From Prochlorococcus sp. AG-409-B05 (GTDB lineage: Bacteria > Cyanobacteriota > Cyanobacteriia > PCC-6307 > Cyanobiaceae), in NCBI GenBank assembly GCA_003216075.1, contig QCJK01000013.1:1-45200 (forward strand): DNA of 45,200 bases. Direction: 5' to 3'. The notes under the pieces were generated by a model. That model did no database searches. It was not told where the DNA came from and saw only the letters and a list, made by a program, of their open reading frames with translations. Below are positions 35,615 through 45,195 of this stretch, one piece after another. Numbering within the stretch: the stretch's first letter is position 1; the number at the start of each line of letters is the position of its first letter. The translations under genes and the position numbers were made by a program.

Positions 35615-37887
35615 TAGAACTTCCAACCCACACCAAGGTTGTAGCGCCATTCCCCATCAAAATCTTGACTCGCAGCCTCAACACGCAATGGACCGACAGG
35701 TGTATTAAGAATCAATCCTGAACCAAGCGAAAACCCTGAGCCAGGCTTATCAAGCAATTTGCCAGGTTTTCCTGGCACATTTGATTGAGAGCCAAAATCG
35801 GTACCGCCATCAACAAATAATGCTCCTGAAACTATGTTCCAAATTGGAAACCTATATTCAACTGAGGCTTCACCAAAGTTTCGACCCACTGCAAGATCAC
35901 AGGAACTCCAGCCTCTAACGGAATTGCTACCACCCAAACAAAATGATTCATAAGGAGGAAGTTGCCCCAAAATTGTTCCTGCTTTTAACTGCATTCCAAT
36001 AGTCTGAGGACAGTCAAATTTCTCCCCTGAATTAGGTCTACATCCCTTGGCAATTTTCAACCAATTAACTGGAATAAAATGTGTGTAACTAACTCTTGCC
36101 CTATTAAAAGTTGGTGAATTCTCTCCAACAGAAACAAATTGTTCAGTTCCAATACTTATATAATCACCAGAAGTTGGATTCCTTGAATCATTTAAAGTGT
36201 TGTATGTAGCAGCAGCTCTAACTCCAAACAAGGAATTTTCTTCTGCACAATTAAAAGCTATGCAGACAATGTCGCTATCAGGAACAGTGCCCCCTTTTAA
36301 GTTTTTTGTAGCCACTCCATAAGGTCTACTTTTACCTGAATAATCAATTGGTCTAACTTTTTGAAGATTCATACCCAATAAGACACTCCAAGGTACTTTC
36401 TTATAAGGATTTCCACCATTCAAAGGTCTTGATACAACAAAGTTGAATCCAGTCCGCTGAAGTGCTACTGAATTCCCACCATAATCAAACCAACTTTTAC
36501 TAGGGTTCGAAGAACTTGCCTCAGAAACAGAGTTAAACTTTCCTTCCGTATGTGCAGTCGAGTCGATATCATAAGCTTGAATAGAACCTCCTTCGTAGTA
36601 ATCAGAAATAGTGCGAATATTTCCTCCTTCAGAGCTTCGAAAGATCTGAGGGACTTCTCTACTAAGGAAAATTGAAGTTCTAAAAGATGTACGGTATTTG
36701 TCACCCTTAATCCACGGATCTCCAAAAGTCAAATTTGCCAGTCCCCCATACTGGCCGTATGTCAAGTTTAAAGTAGAACTCCAAGCTCTACCCAACAAAT
36801 TTGTATCCTGAAGTCCTATTTGGCCAAACAATCCTTGACTCTGGCTATAACCAATTCCACCTGACAGTGACCCCGTCGATTGCTCAGTAATACCCAAAAT
36901 TATCTTTACCACACCAGCCTCTCCCAAGACTGGTTTCAAAGTGACTTTAATATCACTAAATAACGACGTTCCATAAAGGCGTTTAATATCAGCTTCCAAT
37001 TGCTTCCTATTAAAAGTCTCACCTGGTCTTATGGAAATTTCACGTTTAATAACCCATCTACGAGTCTTACCATTAATCGACTTTCCATCTTCGCTATTTG
37101 ACTGGCCTTCCTTGTTGAGAAAAACGACTTCTATTTCAGATACTTTACCTTCAATAATTTTCAATTGAACCATACCATTAGCGGTGATTCGACTTGGCCC
37201 CGAGATCCTTGCCAATGAATATCCTTGATCTGAATACCATTTCTTCAGGGCCTTCATTCGAAGTTGAAGTGAATTCAGATTTAGTGTTTTTCCATAATCT
37301 AAACTAAAAATCTGATTAACAATTGTCAGAGGTATCTTTATATCTTTTCGGTCAAAAATTATTTCTCTTAACAAGGGATTTGGCTCTGCTTCAACTACAA
37401 GCTGAACACCCAATGGGCCATCAATAGGCTCAATTCGAACACCAGAGAACCAACCAGTGGCATATATTGCATCTAAATCAACCTTAAGTTCATCTCTGGT
37501 GACTGTGCTACCAGGACGCGCTGTCATGGCGTCATAAGCAGCAAATTCCAGACGTTCCTTCTCTGGATGTCCATCAAGCCCATTAATTATCACCTCAGCA
37601 ATTAACACCCTTGGCTCTGCGTTCGATTCATTACTAAATGGATTCAACTTAGACTTAGACCCTTGAGGTTGGTTTGATCCACCTCCTACATTCTTTTGCG
37701 AATTAGCAATTAACTTCTCAGAGACTATTAGTTCTTCGTCCCCTGAAAACGATGATTTCAGAAACTTCGGATTCTGAGCATTGGAATTTGAATCTGCTGA
37801 TCCTGCCAAAAGCGGCACAGCGAAAACCAAGCCGTATGTCAGTTGGCGGAATACTTTCAGGTGAAGCGGGGGAGGGAATCCAGGCAT
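35614..37887 (-). CDS. bamA: Outer membrane assembly factor BamA/Omp85
   Basis: It folds beta-barrel proteins into the outer membrane. From the ATG at 37887 the protein is 757 residues; the frame is open to 38040 but that extension overlaps purC and lacks a signal. Residues 1-30 form a signal peptide (FRQLTYGLVFAVPLLAGSADS). Then come POTRA repeats (about 95-360) and the barrel (about 390-757) with the conserved SVRGW of the lid loop (near residue 655) and a terminal aromatic, WKF. It lies between purC and lpxC and is the head of the lipid A gene chain. Confidence 0.93.
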   Translation of the reverse strand: MPGFPPPLHLKVFRQLTYGLVFAVPLLAGSADSNSNAQNPKFLKSSFSGDEELIVSEKLIANSQKNVGGGSNQPQGSKSKLNPFSNESNAEPRVLIAEVIINGLDGHPEKERLEFAAYDAMTARPGSTVTRDELKVDLDAIYATGWFSGVRIEPIDGPLGVQLVVEAEPNPLLREIIFDRKDIKIPLTIVNQIFSLDYGKTLNLNSLQLRMKALKKWYSDQGYSLARISGPSRITANGMVQLKIIEGKVSEIEVVFLNKEGQSNSEDGKSINGKTRRWVIKREISIRPGETFNRKQLEADIKRLYGTSLFSDIKVTLKPVLGEAGVVKIILGITEQSTGSLSGGIGYSQSQGLFGQIGLQDTNLLGRAWSSTLNLTYGQYGGLANLTFGDPWIKGDKYRTSFRTSIFLSREVPQIFRSSEGGNIRTISDYYEGGSIQAYDIDSTAHTEGKFNSVSEASSSNPSKSWFDYGGNSVALQRTGFNFVVSRPLNGGNPYKKVPWSVLLGMNLQKVRPIDYSGKSRPYGVATKNLKGGTVPDSDIVCIAFNCAEENSLFGVRAAATYNTLNDSRNPTSGDYISIGTEQFVSVGENSPTFNRARVSYTHFIPVNWLKIAKGCRPNSGEKFDCPQTIGMQLKAGTILGQLPPYESFCLGGSNSVRGWSSCDLAVGRNFGEASVEYRFPIWNIVSGALFVDGGTDFGSQSNVPGKPGKLLDKPGSGFSLGSGLILNTPVGPLRVEAASQDFDGEWRYNLGVGWKF

Positions 37888-37933
37888 GGAGATATTGAAG
37901 AATCTGACTTTTTGACGAATATATCCGCTGACC

Positions 37934-38686
37934 TTACTTGTAATTTCGCGGTTTGGAAGTAACTCCTTGGACACGTTTGAGTATCTCCTCGTAAGACTCG
38001 ACCACCTCACCAAGATCCTTACGAAAACGATCCTTATCAAGGATACGATCTTGAGGGTGATTATTTGTCTTATCCCATATCCGACAAGTATCGGGACTTA
38101 TTTCATCCGCCAAGAGAAGCTTTCCTTGATCATTAAAACCAAACTCCAACTTGAAATCTACTAATATTAGATCCAATGAATCAAAAAAAACTCTCAAGAG
38201 ATCATTAATCAAAGTTGCTTGCTTTTCTATCTCTTTAAGCTGACTTTCCTCAATCAAATCTAGAAGTCTCAACCTTGCTTTAGTCAACAATGGGTCTCCC
38301 AAACTATCATCCTTGTAATAAAAATCCAACAAGGGTGGAAAGATTTCCATTCCATGATTAATTGGCGTCTGCTTACATAACGACCCTGTAGCAATATTCC
38401 TAACCACTACTTCTAAGGGGATCACATCCACAGATTGAGCAACCATCCAATTCTCAGCTGCTACGCCAACATAATGAGTAAGGACTCCCTTGCTTTGAAG
38501 CATCTCAAAAAGAGATGCTGAAATCTGACAGTTAATCCGACCTTTACCAGCCAGTTCTGCTCGCTTAAGAGCATTAAAGGCTGTGGCATCATTTTTAAAC
38601 TCTATAAAAACCCTGTCAGGAAGATCACACCTATAAATCCTCTTGGCCTTACCCTCGTAAATAAGCTGACCGTGATCAGGTGTCAT
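37934..38686 (-). CDS. purC: SAICAR synthetase
   Basis: PurC condenses CAIR with aspartate in purine synthesis. The 250-residue protein shows [50 protein letters not shown], and the signature [33 protein letters not shown]. Start ATG at 38684-38686. It precedes bamA by 46 bases on the same strand and is divergent from purD, which encodes another enzyme of the same pathway, so the 236-base gap between them may carry shared purine control; none is visible as a known motif. Confidence 0.96.
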   Translation of the reverse strand: MTPDHGQLIYEGKAKRIYRCDLPDRVFIEFKNDATAFNALKRAELAGKGRINCQISASLFEMLQSKGVLTHYVGVAAENWMVAQSVDVIPLEVVVRNIATGSLCKQTPINHGMEIFPPLLDFYYKDDSLGDPLLTKARLRLLDLIEESQLKEIEKQATLINDLLRVFFDSLDLILVDFKLEFGFNDQGKLLLADEISPDTCRIWDKTNNHPQDRILDKDRFRKDLGEVVESYEEILKRVQGVTSKPRNYK

Positions 38687-38922
38687 GTGGACCCTTAAAG
38701 AATTGAAATTGAGGAAGAATAATGATGCAATTCTGTGGAAAAAGCACTAAAACCAAAAGAAGCTCTTGCAATTCTGGTTTTTCTTAGTACCCATAAAAAC
38801 AGATGCCTCAACAAAGAATAAAACCTCCTCAAGCAAATCACTCCAACATAATTTGTTGGCAGTCATCAACTTGAAAACATAACCCAGCAATTAGAACCAA
38901 GTTAATCGTTAAACATTTTTCC

Positions 38923-40242
38923 ATGACTAACCCAACAAATACCACCAAGGTTCTCCCTAAATTAAAAAGAATCCTTGTAATAGGAAGTGGAGGAAGAGAA
39001 AACGCACTCGCATGGGCACTTCAAAGGTCACATGGGATAGAAAAAGTTTGGATAACACCTGGCAATGGAGGCTCAAGTCAGCATGTTGGCTGCAATCAAC
39101 TCCCCACAAAAGAAAATGACGTTCAATCACTCTTAAACGACTGTTCCTCAAATGAAATTGATTTGGTTGTAATAGGACCTGAAGCCCCCCTCGCGGAAGG
39201 CCTTTCAGAACAACTCAGACAAGTTGGATTGACGGTTTTTGGCCCATGTTCCAAAGGCGCACAACTTGAATCCAGTAAAGATTGGGCTAAAAAATTAATG
39301 AAAGAAGCAGGAATACCAACAGCTAAACACTGGGTAGCAACAACCGAAGTTGAAGCATTATCAACTCTTGAACAAATGCAATGCCCACTGGTAGTAAAAG
39401 CAGATGGACTCGCCGCAGGCAAAGGTGTCACAGTAGCCAATTCAATCGAAGAAACTAAGCAAGCAATCCAAGAAGTTTTTCAAGGGAAATTTGGTAACGC
39501 TGGAGAAAAAATAATTCTTGAAGAACGCTTAGAAGGACCTGAAGTTTCAGTATTTGCTTTATGTGATGGAAAAAGGATGATTGTTTTGCCCCCAGCCCAG
39601 GATCACAAAAGATTAAAGGAGGGGGATAAAGGTCCAAATACAGGCGGCATGGGAGCCTATACACCTGCACCATTAATTAATGAAAACACATTAAATGAAA
39701 TCAAGAAATCAATACTTGAGCCAACTCTATCTGCACTTCAAGAAAAGAATATTGCCTACAGAGGTGTGATGTATGCAGGGTTAATGCTGACTAACTCAGG
39801 ACCAAAAGTAATCGAATTTAATTGTCGATTTGGAGATCCAGAATGTCAAGCTCTAATGCCTCTTATGGGCCCTGAACTTGCTCAGGTATTACAAGCTTGT
39901 GCACTAGGCCGCCTGAATCAGGCACAATCACTTTCAATAAAAAAAAGTTGTAGTGCCTGCGTAGTGGCAGCAACTTCTGGCTATCCAGAAGCACCAAGGT
40001 ATGGAGACTTAATAAAAATTGAGGCCCATTCAGACCCTTCACTTCAACTATTCCATGCAGGAACCAAGTGGGATGAAAATGGAAATCTAATAACTTCAGG
40101 AGGACGAGTAATTTCTGTCGTGGCCATTGGGGAGACCTTTGATAATGCCTTCACCAATGCCTACAATGGAATGAAGAAAATCAATTTCAGAGGAATCACC
40201 TACCGTCATGATATTGGCAATCAGGTTCGCAATGGATGGTGA
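38923..40242 (+). CDS. purD: Phosphoribosylamine-glycine ligase (GAR synthetase)
   Basis: PurD links phosphoribosylamine and glycine with ATP. The 439-residue ATP-grasp protein starts at ATG 38923 and shows ILVIGSGGRENALAWAL, VVIGPEAPLAEGL, LVVKADGLAAGKGVTVA, the signature RFGDPECQALMPLM and EFNCRFGDPE metal ligands. The N-terminal extension of about 15 residues before the first strand (TNPTNTTKVLPKLKR) is short and normal. The nblS gene begins 21 bases after its stop, so a joint transcript is likely. Confidence 0.96.
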   Translation: MTNPTNTTKVLPKLKRILVIGSGGRENALAWALQRSHGIEKVWITPGNGGSSQHVGCNQLPTKENDVQSLLNDCSSNEIDLVVIGPEAPLAEGLSEQLRQVGLTVFGPCSKGAQLESSKDWAKKLMKEAGIPTAKHWVATTEVEALSTLEQMQCPLVVKADGLAAGKGVTVANSIEETKQAIQEVFQGKFGNAGEKIILEERLEGPEVSVFALCDGKRMIVLPPAQDHKRLKEGDKGPNTGGMGAYTPAPLINENTLNEIKKSILEPTLSALQEKNIAYRGVMYAGLMLTNSGPKVIEFNCRFGDPECQALMPLMGPELAQVLQACALGRLNQAQSLSIKKSCSACVVAATSGYPEAPRYGDLIKIEAHSDPSLQLFHAGTKWDENGNLITSGGRVISVVAIGETFDNAFTNAYNGMKKINFRGITYRHDIGNQVRNGW

Positions 40243-40263
40243 TTAATTCGCGGGATAATTTTG

Positions 40264-42321
40264 ATGACAGTCAATAATGCACCAAACCTAAAAACATGGG
40301 GTGATCAAAATGGGAATACTCCTCCTCCCTCAGAGCCCTCTAATTGGCTGAAAAATGTAAGGATCTGGTGGGCTGAATTCAGCCTCCAAACAAAACTCCT
40401 AGCCATAACAACCCTTTTAGTTAGCCTGTTAATGACAGGTATTACTTTCTTTGTTCTCAATGGGATACAAAGAGATACTGGCATCAATGACACTCGCTAT
40501 GCACGTGACCTTGGGTTACTTCTTTCAGGGAATGTAACTGAACTGGTAGCTAATGGACGCGACAAAGAGCTGGCTAGTGTTTCAGAAAAATTTTGGCGAT
40601 CAAGTCGGAGTCTTCGTTATATATTTTTTACAGATCCCAAAGGAGCTATTTATCTAGGCATTCCAATTAGTGCTATCCCTCCTGAAGGGAATAGCGAACT
40701 ACAGCTAAACCGGCGTTTGGAGCTTCCACCAGAGTTAAAGAAGCACCCGCAAGACCCACTAGTAAGACAACATCTAACACCAAAAGGACAAGTTACAGAT
40801 GTATTTGTCCCAATGATTTGGAAGGGGAACTATCTAGGCGTACTTGCTTTAGGTGTTTATCCAAATGAAAAAGCCCTGGCGGGTGCAGCTTTAACAAGAG
40901 AAGTAACTGTTGCTGTATTCATTTCAATCTGGGTTCTCGTGATACTTGGTGCAGTAATTAATGCAAGAACAATTACAAGGCCTGTTCGAGAACTTTTACG
41001 CGGAGTAAGAGAAATTGCGGATGGAAACTTTAACTCAAGAGTTTTATTACCACAACAAGGAGAGATAGGAGAATTACTATATAGTTTCAATGCAATGGCG
41101 TCACAATTGGAAGACTATGATGCTGCAAATATCGAAGAATTAAAAGCTGCTCAAGTCAAACAGCAGTCCCTTATTGCCACGATGGCTGATGGAGCAATAT
41201 TACTTGATCAAGAAGGCAAGATAGTTCTTGCTAATCCAACTGCAAGAAGGTTATTTAGATGGGAAGGGAGAAAATTAGACGGGCAACAACTGCTAAATGA
41301 GTTACCTGAGCTTCTTGCGAATGAACTACATGCTCCACTAACTTCTTTACTAGAGAATGAAATAGAAAGCAGTGATCTTCGATGCAGTACTGGAGAACCA
41401 CCTAGAACTCTAAGAATAGTTTTGCAGTCCGTCAGAGATTCCAGTGGTGAAAGGTTAAAAGGCATTGCGGTAACACTTCAAGATCTCACAAGAGAAGTGG
41501 AACTGAATGCTGCACAAAGTAGATTCATAAGCAATGTCTCACATGAACTCAGGACTCCACTTTTTAATATCAAAAGTTATGTAGAAACTCTCTATGATCT
41601 TGGGGATCAACTTACTGAAAAGGAGAAAAAAGAATTTCTTGGAGTCGCGAATGCAGAAACAGATAGACTTACCCGCCTTGTAAATGATGTACTTGATCTA
41701 TCAAGACTGGAATCGGAAAGGCAGTTGGATTTCGAGCCAATGGAATTACGCTCTGCAATAGAAACTACTCTTCGTAATTACAAACTGAATGCCGACGAAA
41801 AGAAGGTAAATCTGCAACTAGAATCAAATGATGCTCTTCCAACCATTCTTGGTAATTGGGACTTAATCCTTCAAGTACTAGATAATTTGGTGGGTAATGG
41901 AGTGAAATTCAATCGTGAAGGAGGAAAGTTGAAAATACGTGCTTATACCTGGCCAGACACTTGTAGCGTTATCCCTCAAAATCACATTGATTCAGCACCT
42001 TATTGTGAACTAATCTCTCCTTTGCCTAGGCTTCGGGTAGAAGTATCTGATACAGGTTCTGGGATCCAAGATATCGACCAGCAACGTATATTCGAACGTT
42101 TTTACAGGGTGGAGAATGCCGTACATACTGAAGTGGGAACTGGGCTTGGCCTTTCGATTGTCAGAGGAATTATTGAAAAGCATGGCGGACAAATATCAAT
42201 GGCTAGCGAGCCAGACGTGGGGACAACTTTCTGGTTCGATCTCCCATTAGAGCAAGCTGATTCTGAAGAACTAAAGCTTCAAGCGGAACGAAAAAGCCGT
42301 GAATGGACTCAAGAAATTTAG
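40264..42321 (+). CDS. nblS: Sensor histidine kinase NblS (DspA/Hik33-type)
   Basis: NblS is the essential cyanobacterial membrane kinase that integrates high light, cold and nutrient stress and acts through RpaB-type regulators. The 685-residue protein starts at ATG 40264. Order of parts: two membrane helices around residues 43-63 and 213-237 with an extra-cytoplasmic sensor domain between; HAMP (about 238-290); PAS (about 300-400); HisKA with phosphoacceptor His427 in SNVSHELRTPLFNIKS; and HATPase_c with N, G1 (VSDTGSGIQD) and G2 (GTGLGLSIVRGI) boxes. It follows purD and is convergent with kaiC. Confidence 0.92.
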   Translation: MTVNNAPNLKTWGDQNGNTPPPSEPSNWLKNVRIWWAEFSLQTKLLAITTLLVSLLMTGITFFVLNGIQRDTGINDTRYARDLGLLLSGNVTELVANGRDKELASVSEKFWRSSRSLRYIFFTDPKGAIYLGIPISAIPPEGNSELQLNRRLELPPELKKHPQDPLVRQHLTPKGQVTDVFVPMIWKGNYLGVLALGVYPNEKALAGAALTREVTVAVFISIWVLVILGAVINARTITRPVRELLRGVREIADGNFNSRVLLPQQGEIGELLYSFNAMASQLEDYDAANIEELKAAQVKQQSLIATMADGAILLDQEGKIVLANPTARRLFRWEGRKLDGQQLLNELPELLANELHAPLTSLLENEIESSDLRCSTGEPPRTLRIVLQSVRDSSGERLKGIAVTLQDLTREVELNAAQSRFISNVSHELRTPLFNIKSYVETLYDLGDQLTEKEKKEFLGVANAETDRLTRLVNDVLDLSRLESERQLDFEPMELRSAIETTLRNYKLNADEKKVNLQLESNDALPTILGNWDLILQVLDNLVGNGVKFNREGGKLKIRAYTWPDTCSVIPQNHIDSAPYCELISPLPRLRVEVSDTGSGIQDIDQQRIFERFYRVENAVHTEVGTGLGLSIVRGIIEKHGGQISMASEPDVGTTFWFDLPLEQADSEELKLQAERKSREWTQEI

Positions 42322-42381
42322 TAATAATTGAACTCAAAAACACATAGAGAATCTATCAATTACAGCCAGCAAGAAATCCAG

Positions 42382-43881
42382 TCATCGCCTATCATCAAGA
42401 CTTATACGATGAGGGGCTCCACTAAAAATCTGCTCAAAGTTAGAGAATGAATCTTTAATTTGTGGCCCTTCATGAGTAATAATGAATTCACGAATTCTTT
42501 TATCATGCCAGGATCCTCGCATTTTAAACACATTAACTGCTCTAGCCATTTCCCCTCTGATTTCAACATATTGAAGCAGAAGAATGGTATCAGTAATAGT
42601 AGAGATATGTGAATCAGTTATCGAATGACTACCCATGAATTCCTCTGCAGTATTAGTAAAGAATCCTGCTATTTCTTCCTGCTTGGCATAACCTGTAACA
42701 CCGATAACAAATTGTCTAAATGCATTGAGACTGACTCCTCTAGCTAATGCTGAAAGAGAATCAATTGCCAACCTAGAGGGTTTGAATTGAGAAATCTCAG
42801 TTTTAATTATTTGAAGATGATCTTCAAGGCCTGTTGATTCTGGGTAAGCACAGATTATTTTCAACATCCCATCACTTTCCATTCGCTCAAAATCTATACC
42901 CCAACTAGTCGCATTGCGTAATAACTGCGCACGCGACTCTTCATAAGCAAAAAGAATTGCTCTCTCCTGATTCGTATAAGCATCTTCAATAAATTTAGAC
43001 ACAAGCATAGTTTTACCAGTTCCTGTAGCTCCAGTTGCAAGAATAATTGAGTCCTGAAAGAAACCTCCTCCACACATTTCATCAAGATCTGGAACCCCAG
43101 AACTAATACGAACATTAGATGATCTCTGAGTTAATCTCATTGCTCCCAATGGGAATACACTTATACCTTGGCTGCCCATAGTGAAAGGAAACTCTCCCTT
43201 CATATGCGTTGTTCCTCGTAACTTAAGAATCTCAACTGTTCGTCTTCTTTTTTCTGCTTCCAGAACATTTCTTAGGATTACCACATTATCGGACACAAAT
43301 TCTTCAACTCCATAACGCGCAATCGGTCCATATTCGTCAATGCGTTCTGTAGTCATAATTGTTGTGACTCCTATTTCTTTAAGTCGGGCTATTAAACGAA
43401 AGATTTCTCGTCGTACAACATAAACAGCGTCATATTGCTGAAATACAGCTGTAATCGAATCAATCGCTACTCTTTTAGCCTTATATTTTCTAATGGCATA
43501 AGTTATACGTTCAATCAAACCTGACAAGTCAAAACTTCCCGCTACATCCTGACCATCAGGATCAGGAGATGCATCAAGAATGAACAATTTATTTTGATCA
43601 ACCATCTCCTGAAGATTCCATCCAAAACTTGCAGCATTACGAAGAATATCTAAAGGTGACTCTTCAAAAGTTACAAAAATCCCTGGTTCTTCAAAGTGGC
43701 AAATTCCATGATGCAAATACTGAAGAGATAAAACTGTCTTTCCCGTGCCAGAACTCCCGCTGACTAATGTGCTTCTTCCAGTAGGCAATCCCCCCTGACA
43801 AACGTCATCAAAGCCCTCAATACCTGTGGGTAGCTTCTGCACATTCATTTTGGAGGGACTTAAAGAACTTGAAGAATGCAT
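42382..43881 (-). CDS. kaiC: Circadian clock ATPase KaiC
   Basis: KaiC is a double-domain RecA-like hexameric ATPase and autokinase. From ATG 43881 it is 499 residues; ATG 43848 (NVQKLPTGIEGFDD) is an alternative and a TTG at 43914 is less likely. CI Walker A is GSSGTGKT (42-49) with catalytic FEESP; CII has GATGTGKT and YEESR. The autophosphorylation pair S427-T428 (SHISTITDTI), equivalent to S431-T432 of S. elongatus, is intact. The protein ends soon after FSGAPHR with ISLDDRR, lacking the KaiA-binding tail of longer KaiCs. It follows kaiB by 66 bases. Confidence 0.95.
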   Translation of the reverse strand: MHSSSSLSPSKMNVQKLPTGIEGFDDVCQGGLPTGRSTLVSGSSGTGKTVLSLQYLHHGICHFEEPGIFVTFEESPLDILRNAASFGWNLQEMVDQNKLFILDASPDPDGQDVAGSFDLSGLIERITYAIRKYKAKRVAIDSITAVFQQYDAVYVVRREIFRLIARLKEIGVTTIMTTERIDEYGPIARYGVEEFVSDNVVILRNVLEAEKRRRTVEILKLRGTTHMKGEFPFTMGSQGISVFPLGAMRLTQRSSNVRISSGVPDLDEMCGGGFFQDSIILATGATGTGKTMLVSKFIEDAYTNQERAILFAYEESRAQLLRNATSWGIDFERMESDGMLKIICAYPESTGLEDHLQIIKTEISQFKPSRLAIDSLSALARGVSLNAFRQFVIGVTGYAKQEEIAGFFTNTAEEFMGSHSITDSHISTITDTILLLQYVEIRGEMARAVNVFKMRGSWHDKRIREFIITHEGPQIKDSFSNFEQIFSGAPHRISLDDRR

Positions 43882-43947
43882 AATTTTTGAGTCATGCAGA
43901 AAAGGTAGAGACAAATCGCCAAATCTCTACCACTTGCTCCGTGAGCC

Positions 43948-44307
43948 TTAAGAATCTCCCTCTCCAATGTCCTCATCTCCCAACGGAGCTTCAAAAGAAG
44001 TTACTAGAGAGTTGTCGGTCAACTCGTCATAAAGCAAATCAAGACCTATCAAAACTCTCTCCCTATCAGAGAGGTCACCGATTATCCGTCGTACCGGAGG
44101 TGGAAGAATTTTGGCCAGGGTTGGCGTAGCCAATATCTTGTCCTCCTCAGCAAGCTGAGGATTTTTCATGACATCTATCACTTTCAAGGCATACACACCC
44201 TGAAATTCAGTTTCCAATATCTCTCTAAGAGTTTTCAAAGCCCTCATTGAATTTGGAGTATTCCCAGCCACATAAAGCTTGAGAATGTAGGTTTTCCTAG
44301 GACTCAT
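43948..44307 (-). CDS. kaiB: Circadian clock protein KaiB
   Basis: KaiB binds the CI ring of KaiC. The 119-residue protein begins [19 protein letters not shown] and shows [48 protein letters not shown], the typical sequence of the fold-switching clock form. It is about 17 residues longer than S. elongatus KaiB, with an acidic end ([13 protein letters not shown]). It is the first gene of the kaiBC pair. The usual kaiA position, upstream of it, holds only a 203-base gap before the divergent rplU. Confidence 0.96.
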   Translation of the reverse strand: MSPRKTYILKLYVAGNTPNSMRALKTLREILETEFQGVYALKVIDVMKNPQLAEEDKILATPTLAKILPPPVRRIIGDLSDRERVLIGLDLLYDELTDNSLVTSFEAPLGDEDIGEGDS

Positions 44308-44510
44308 AGAGAAATCTCCGAATACCTCATTAGCAAATCACGTAGCTAAAAACTGAGTTAATTAGACAAATTCTTGACTAATGGGTCCTTTAACAGAGAA
44401 AATGTTAATTCATTAATCGATTGCTAATAGGCCTAATCGATCAAACGCAACCTAAGGATTAATTCCCTAGCCCGTCCAATTCGAGCCTATTAGCGTCTTA
44501 ACTGATTTGT
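44308..44510. other. kaiB-rplU divergent intergenic region (kaiA absent)
   Basis: The region holds promoters for kaiB (minus) and rplU (plus). Reading the minus strand in all three frames gives only short frames with stops and no stretch that I recognise as KaiA. A loose inverted repeat, ATCGATT (44416-44422) with AATCGAT (44435-44441), is visible. No known box was identified. Confidence 0.6.
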
Positions 44511-44870
44511 ATGGCTAACGAAACTGCTGAGTCTGCTTCAGACAATGTCCCTAATGCCTATGCCATAGTCGAGGCTTCTGGCAAGCAATTCTGGGTTCAA
44601 GCAAACCGTTATTACGACTTTGACCGTCTCAAAGCAAAAGTTGATGAAACATTAACTCTTGAGAATGTCCTCTTAGTTAATGATGGAAAAGCAACAACTC
44701 TTGGCAAGCCTTACATACACGGTGCAACTGTATCCGTGAAAGTCCTTTCACACCTCAGAGGCCCAAAATTGATTGTGTATAAAATGCGTCCCAAAAAAAA
44801 GACACGCCGCAAAAATGGTCATCGACAAGAATTGACTAGAGTTCTTGTAGAAAACATCTCTATTAAGTAA
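44511..44870 (+). CDS. rplU: 50S ribosomal protein L21
   Basis: L21 binds 23S rRNA. The 119-residue protein has a polar N-terminal extension (ANETAESASDNVPN) before the family start AYAIVEASGKQFWVQANRYYDFDRL, and then the conserved end SHLRGPKLIVYKMRPKKKTRRKNGHRQELTRVLVENI. The start ATG at 44511 is the first in frame. It is followed by rpmA in the standard rplU-rpmA order. Confidence 0.96.
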   Translation: MANETAESASDNVPNAYAIVEASGKQFWVQANRYYDFDRLKAKVDETLTLENVLLVNDGKATTLGKPYIHGATVSVKVLSHLRGPKLIVYKMRPKKKTRRKNGHRQELTRVLVENISIK

Positions 44871-44928
44871 CAGCAAATCCACCTGATAAATACCCCCGAA
44901 AAACAACACACTCTTCACTCTCTACAAA

Positions 44929-45195
44929 ATGGCACATAAAAAAGGTACAGGCTCAACAAGGAATGGACGTGACTCCAACTCAAAAAGACTTGGTGTTAAA
45001 GCATATGGAGGAGAAAAAGTCTCTGCAGGGTCCATTCTTATACGCCAGCGAGGTACATCAGTATTGCCAGGAATCAATGTCGGAAAAGGCAAAGACGATA
45101 CACTTTTTGCTCTTATAGACGGAGTTGTAAAATTTGAGAGTATTAAACGAGGGCTGCAAAGCCGCAAACGAATAAATATTTCTTCAGCAATTTAA
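44929..45195 (+). CDS. rpmA: 50S ribosomal protein L27
   Basis: L27 lies at the peptidyl transferase centre. The 88-residue protein starts [23 protein letters not shown] and has the signature [32 protein letters not shown]. There is no N-terminal cleavage extension of the Firmicutes type. It follows rplU by 58 bases and its stop lies 5 bases before the window end. Identification is firm. Confidence 0.97.
   Translation: MAHKKGTGSTRNGRDSNSKRLGVKAYGGEKVSAGSILIRQRGTSVLPGINVGKGKDDTLFALIDGVVKFESIKRGLQSRKRINISSAI

Noticed and set aside
37888..38040. N-terminal extension of bamA by 51 codons
   Set aside because: It would overlap the end of purC and put the signal peptide inside the protein; the ATG at 37887 gives a normal exported start.
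44308..44510. Search for a kaiA pseudogene
   Set aside because: All three minus-strand frames are broken by stops and no KaiA-like motif could be read.
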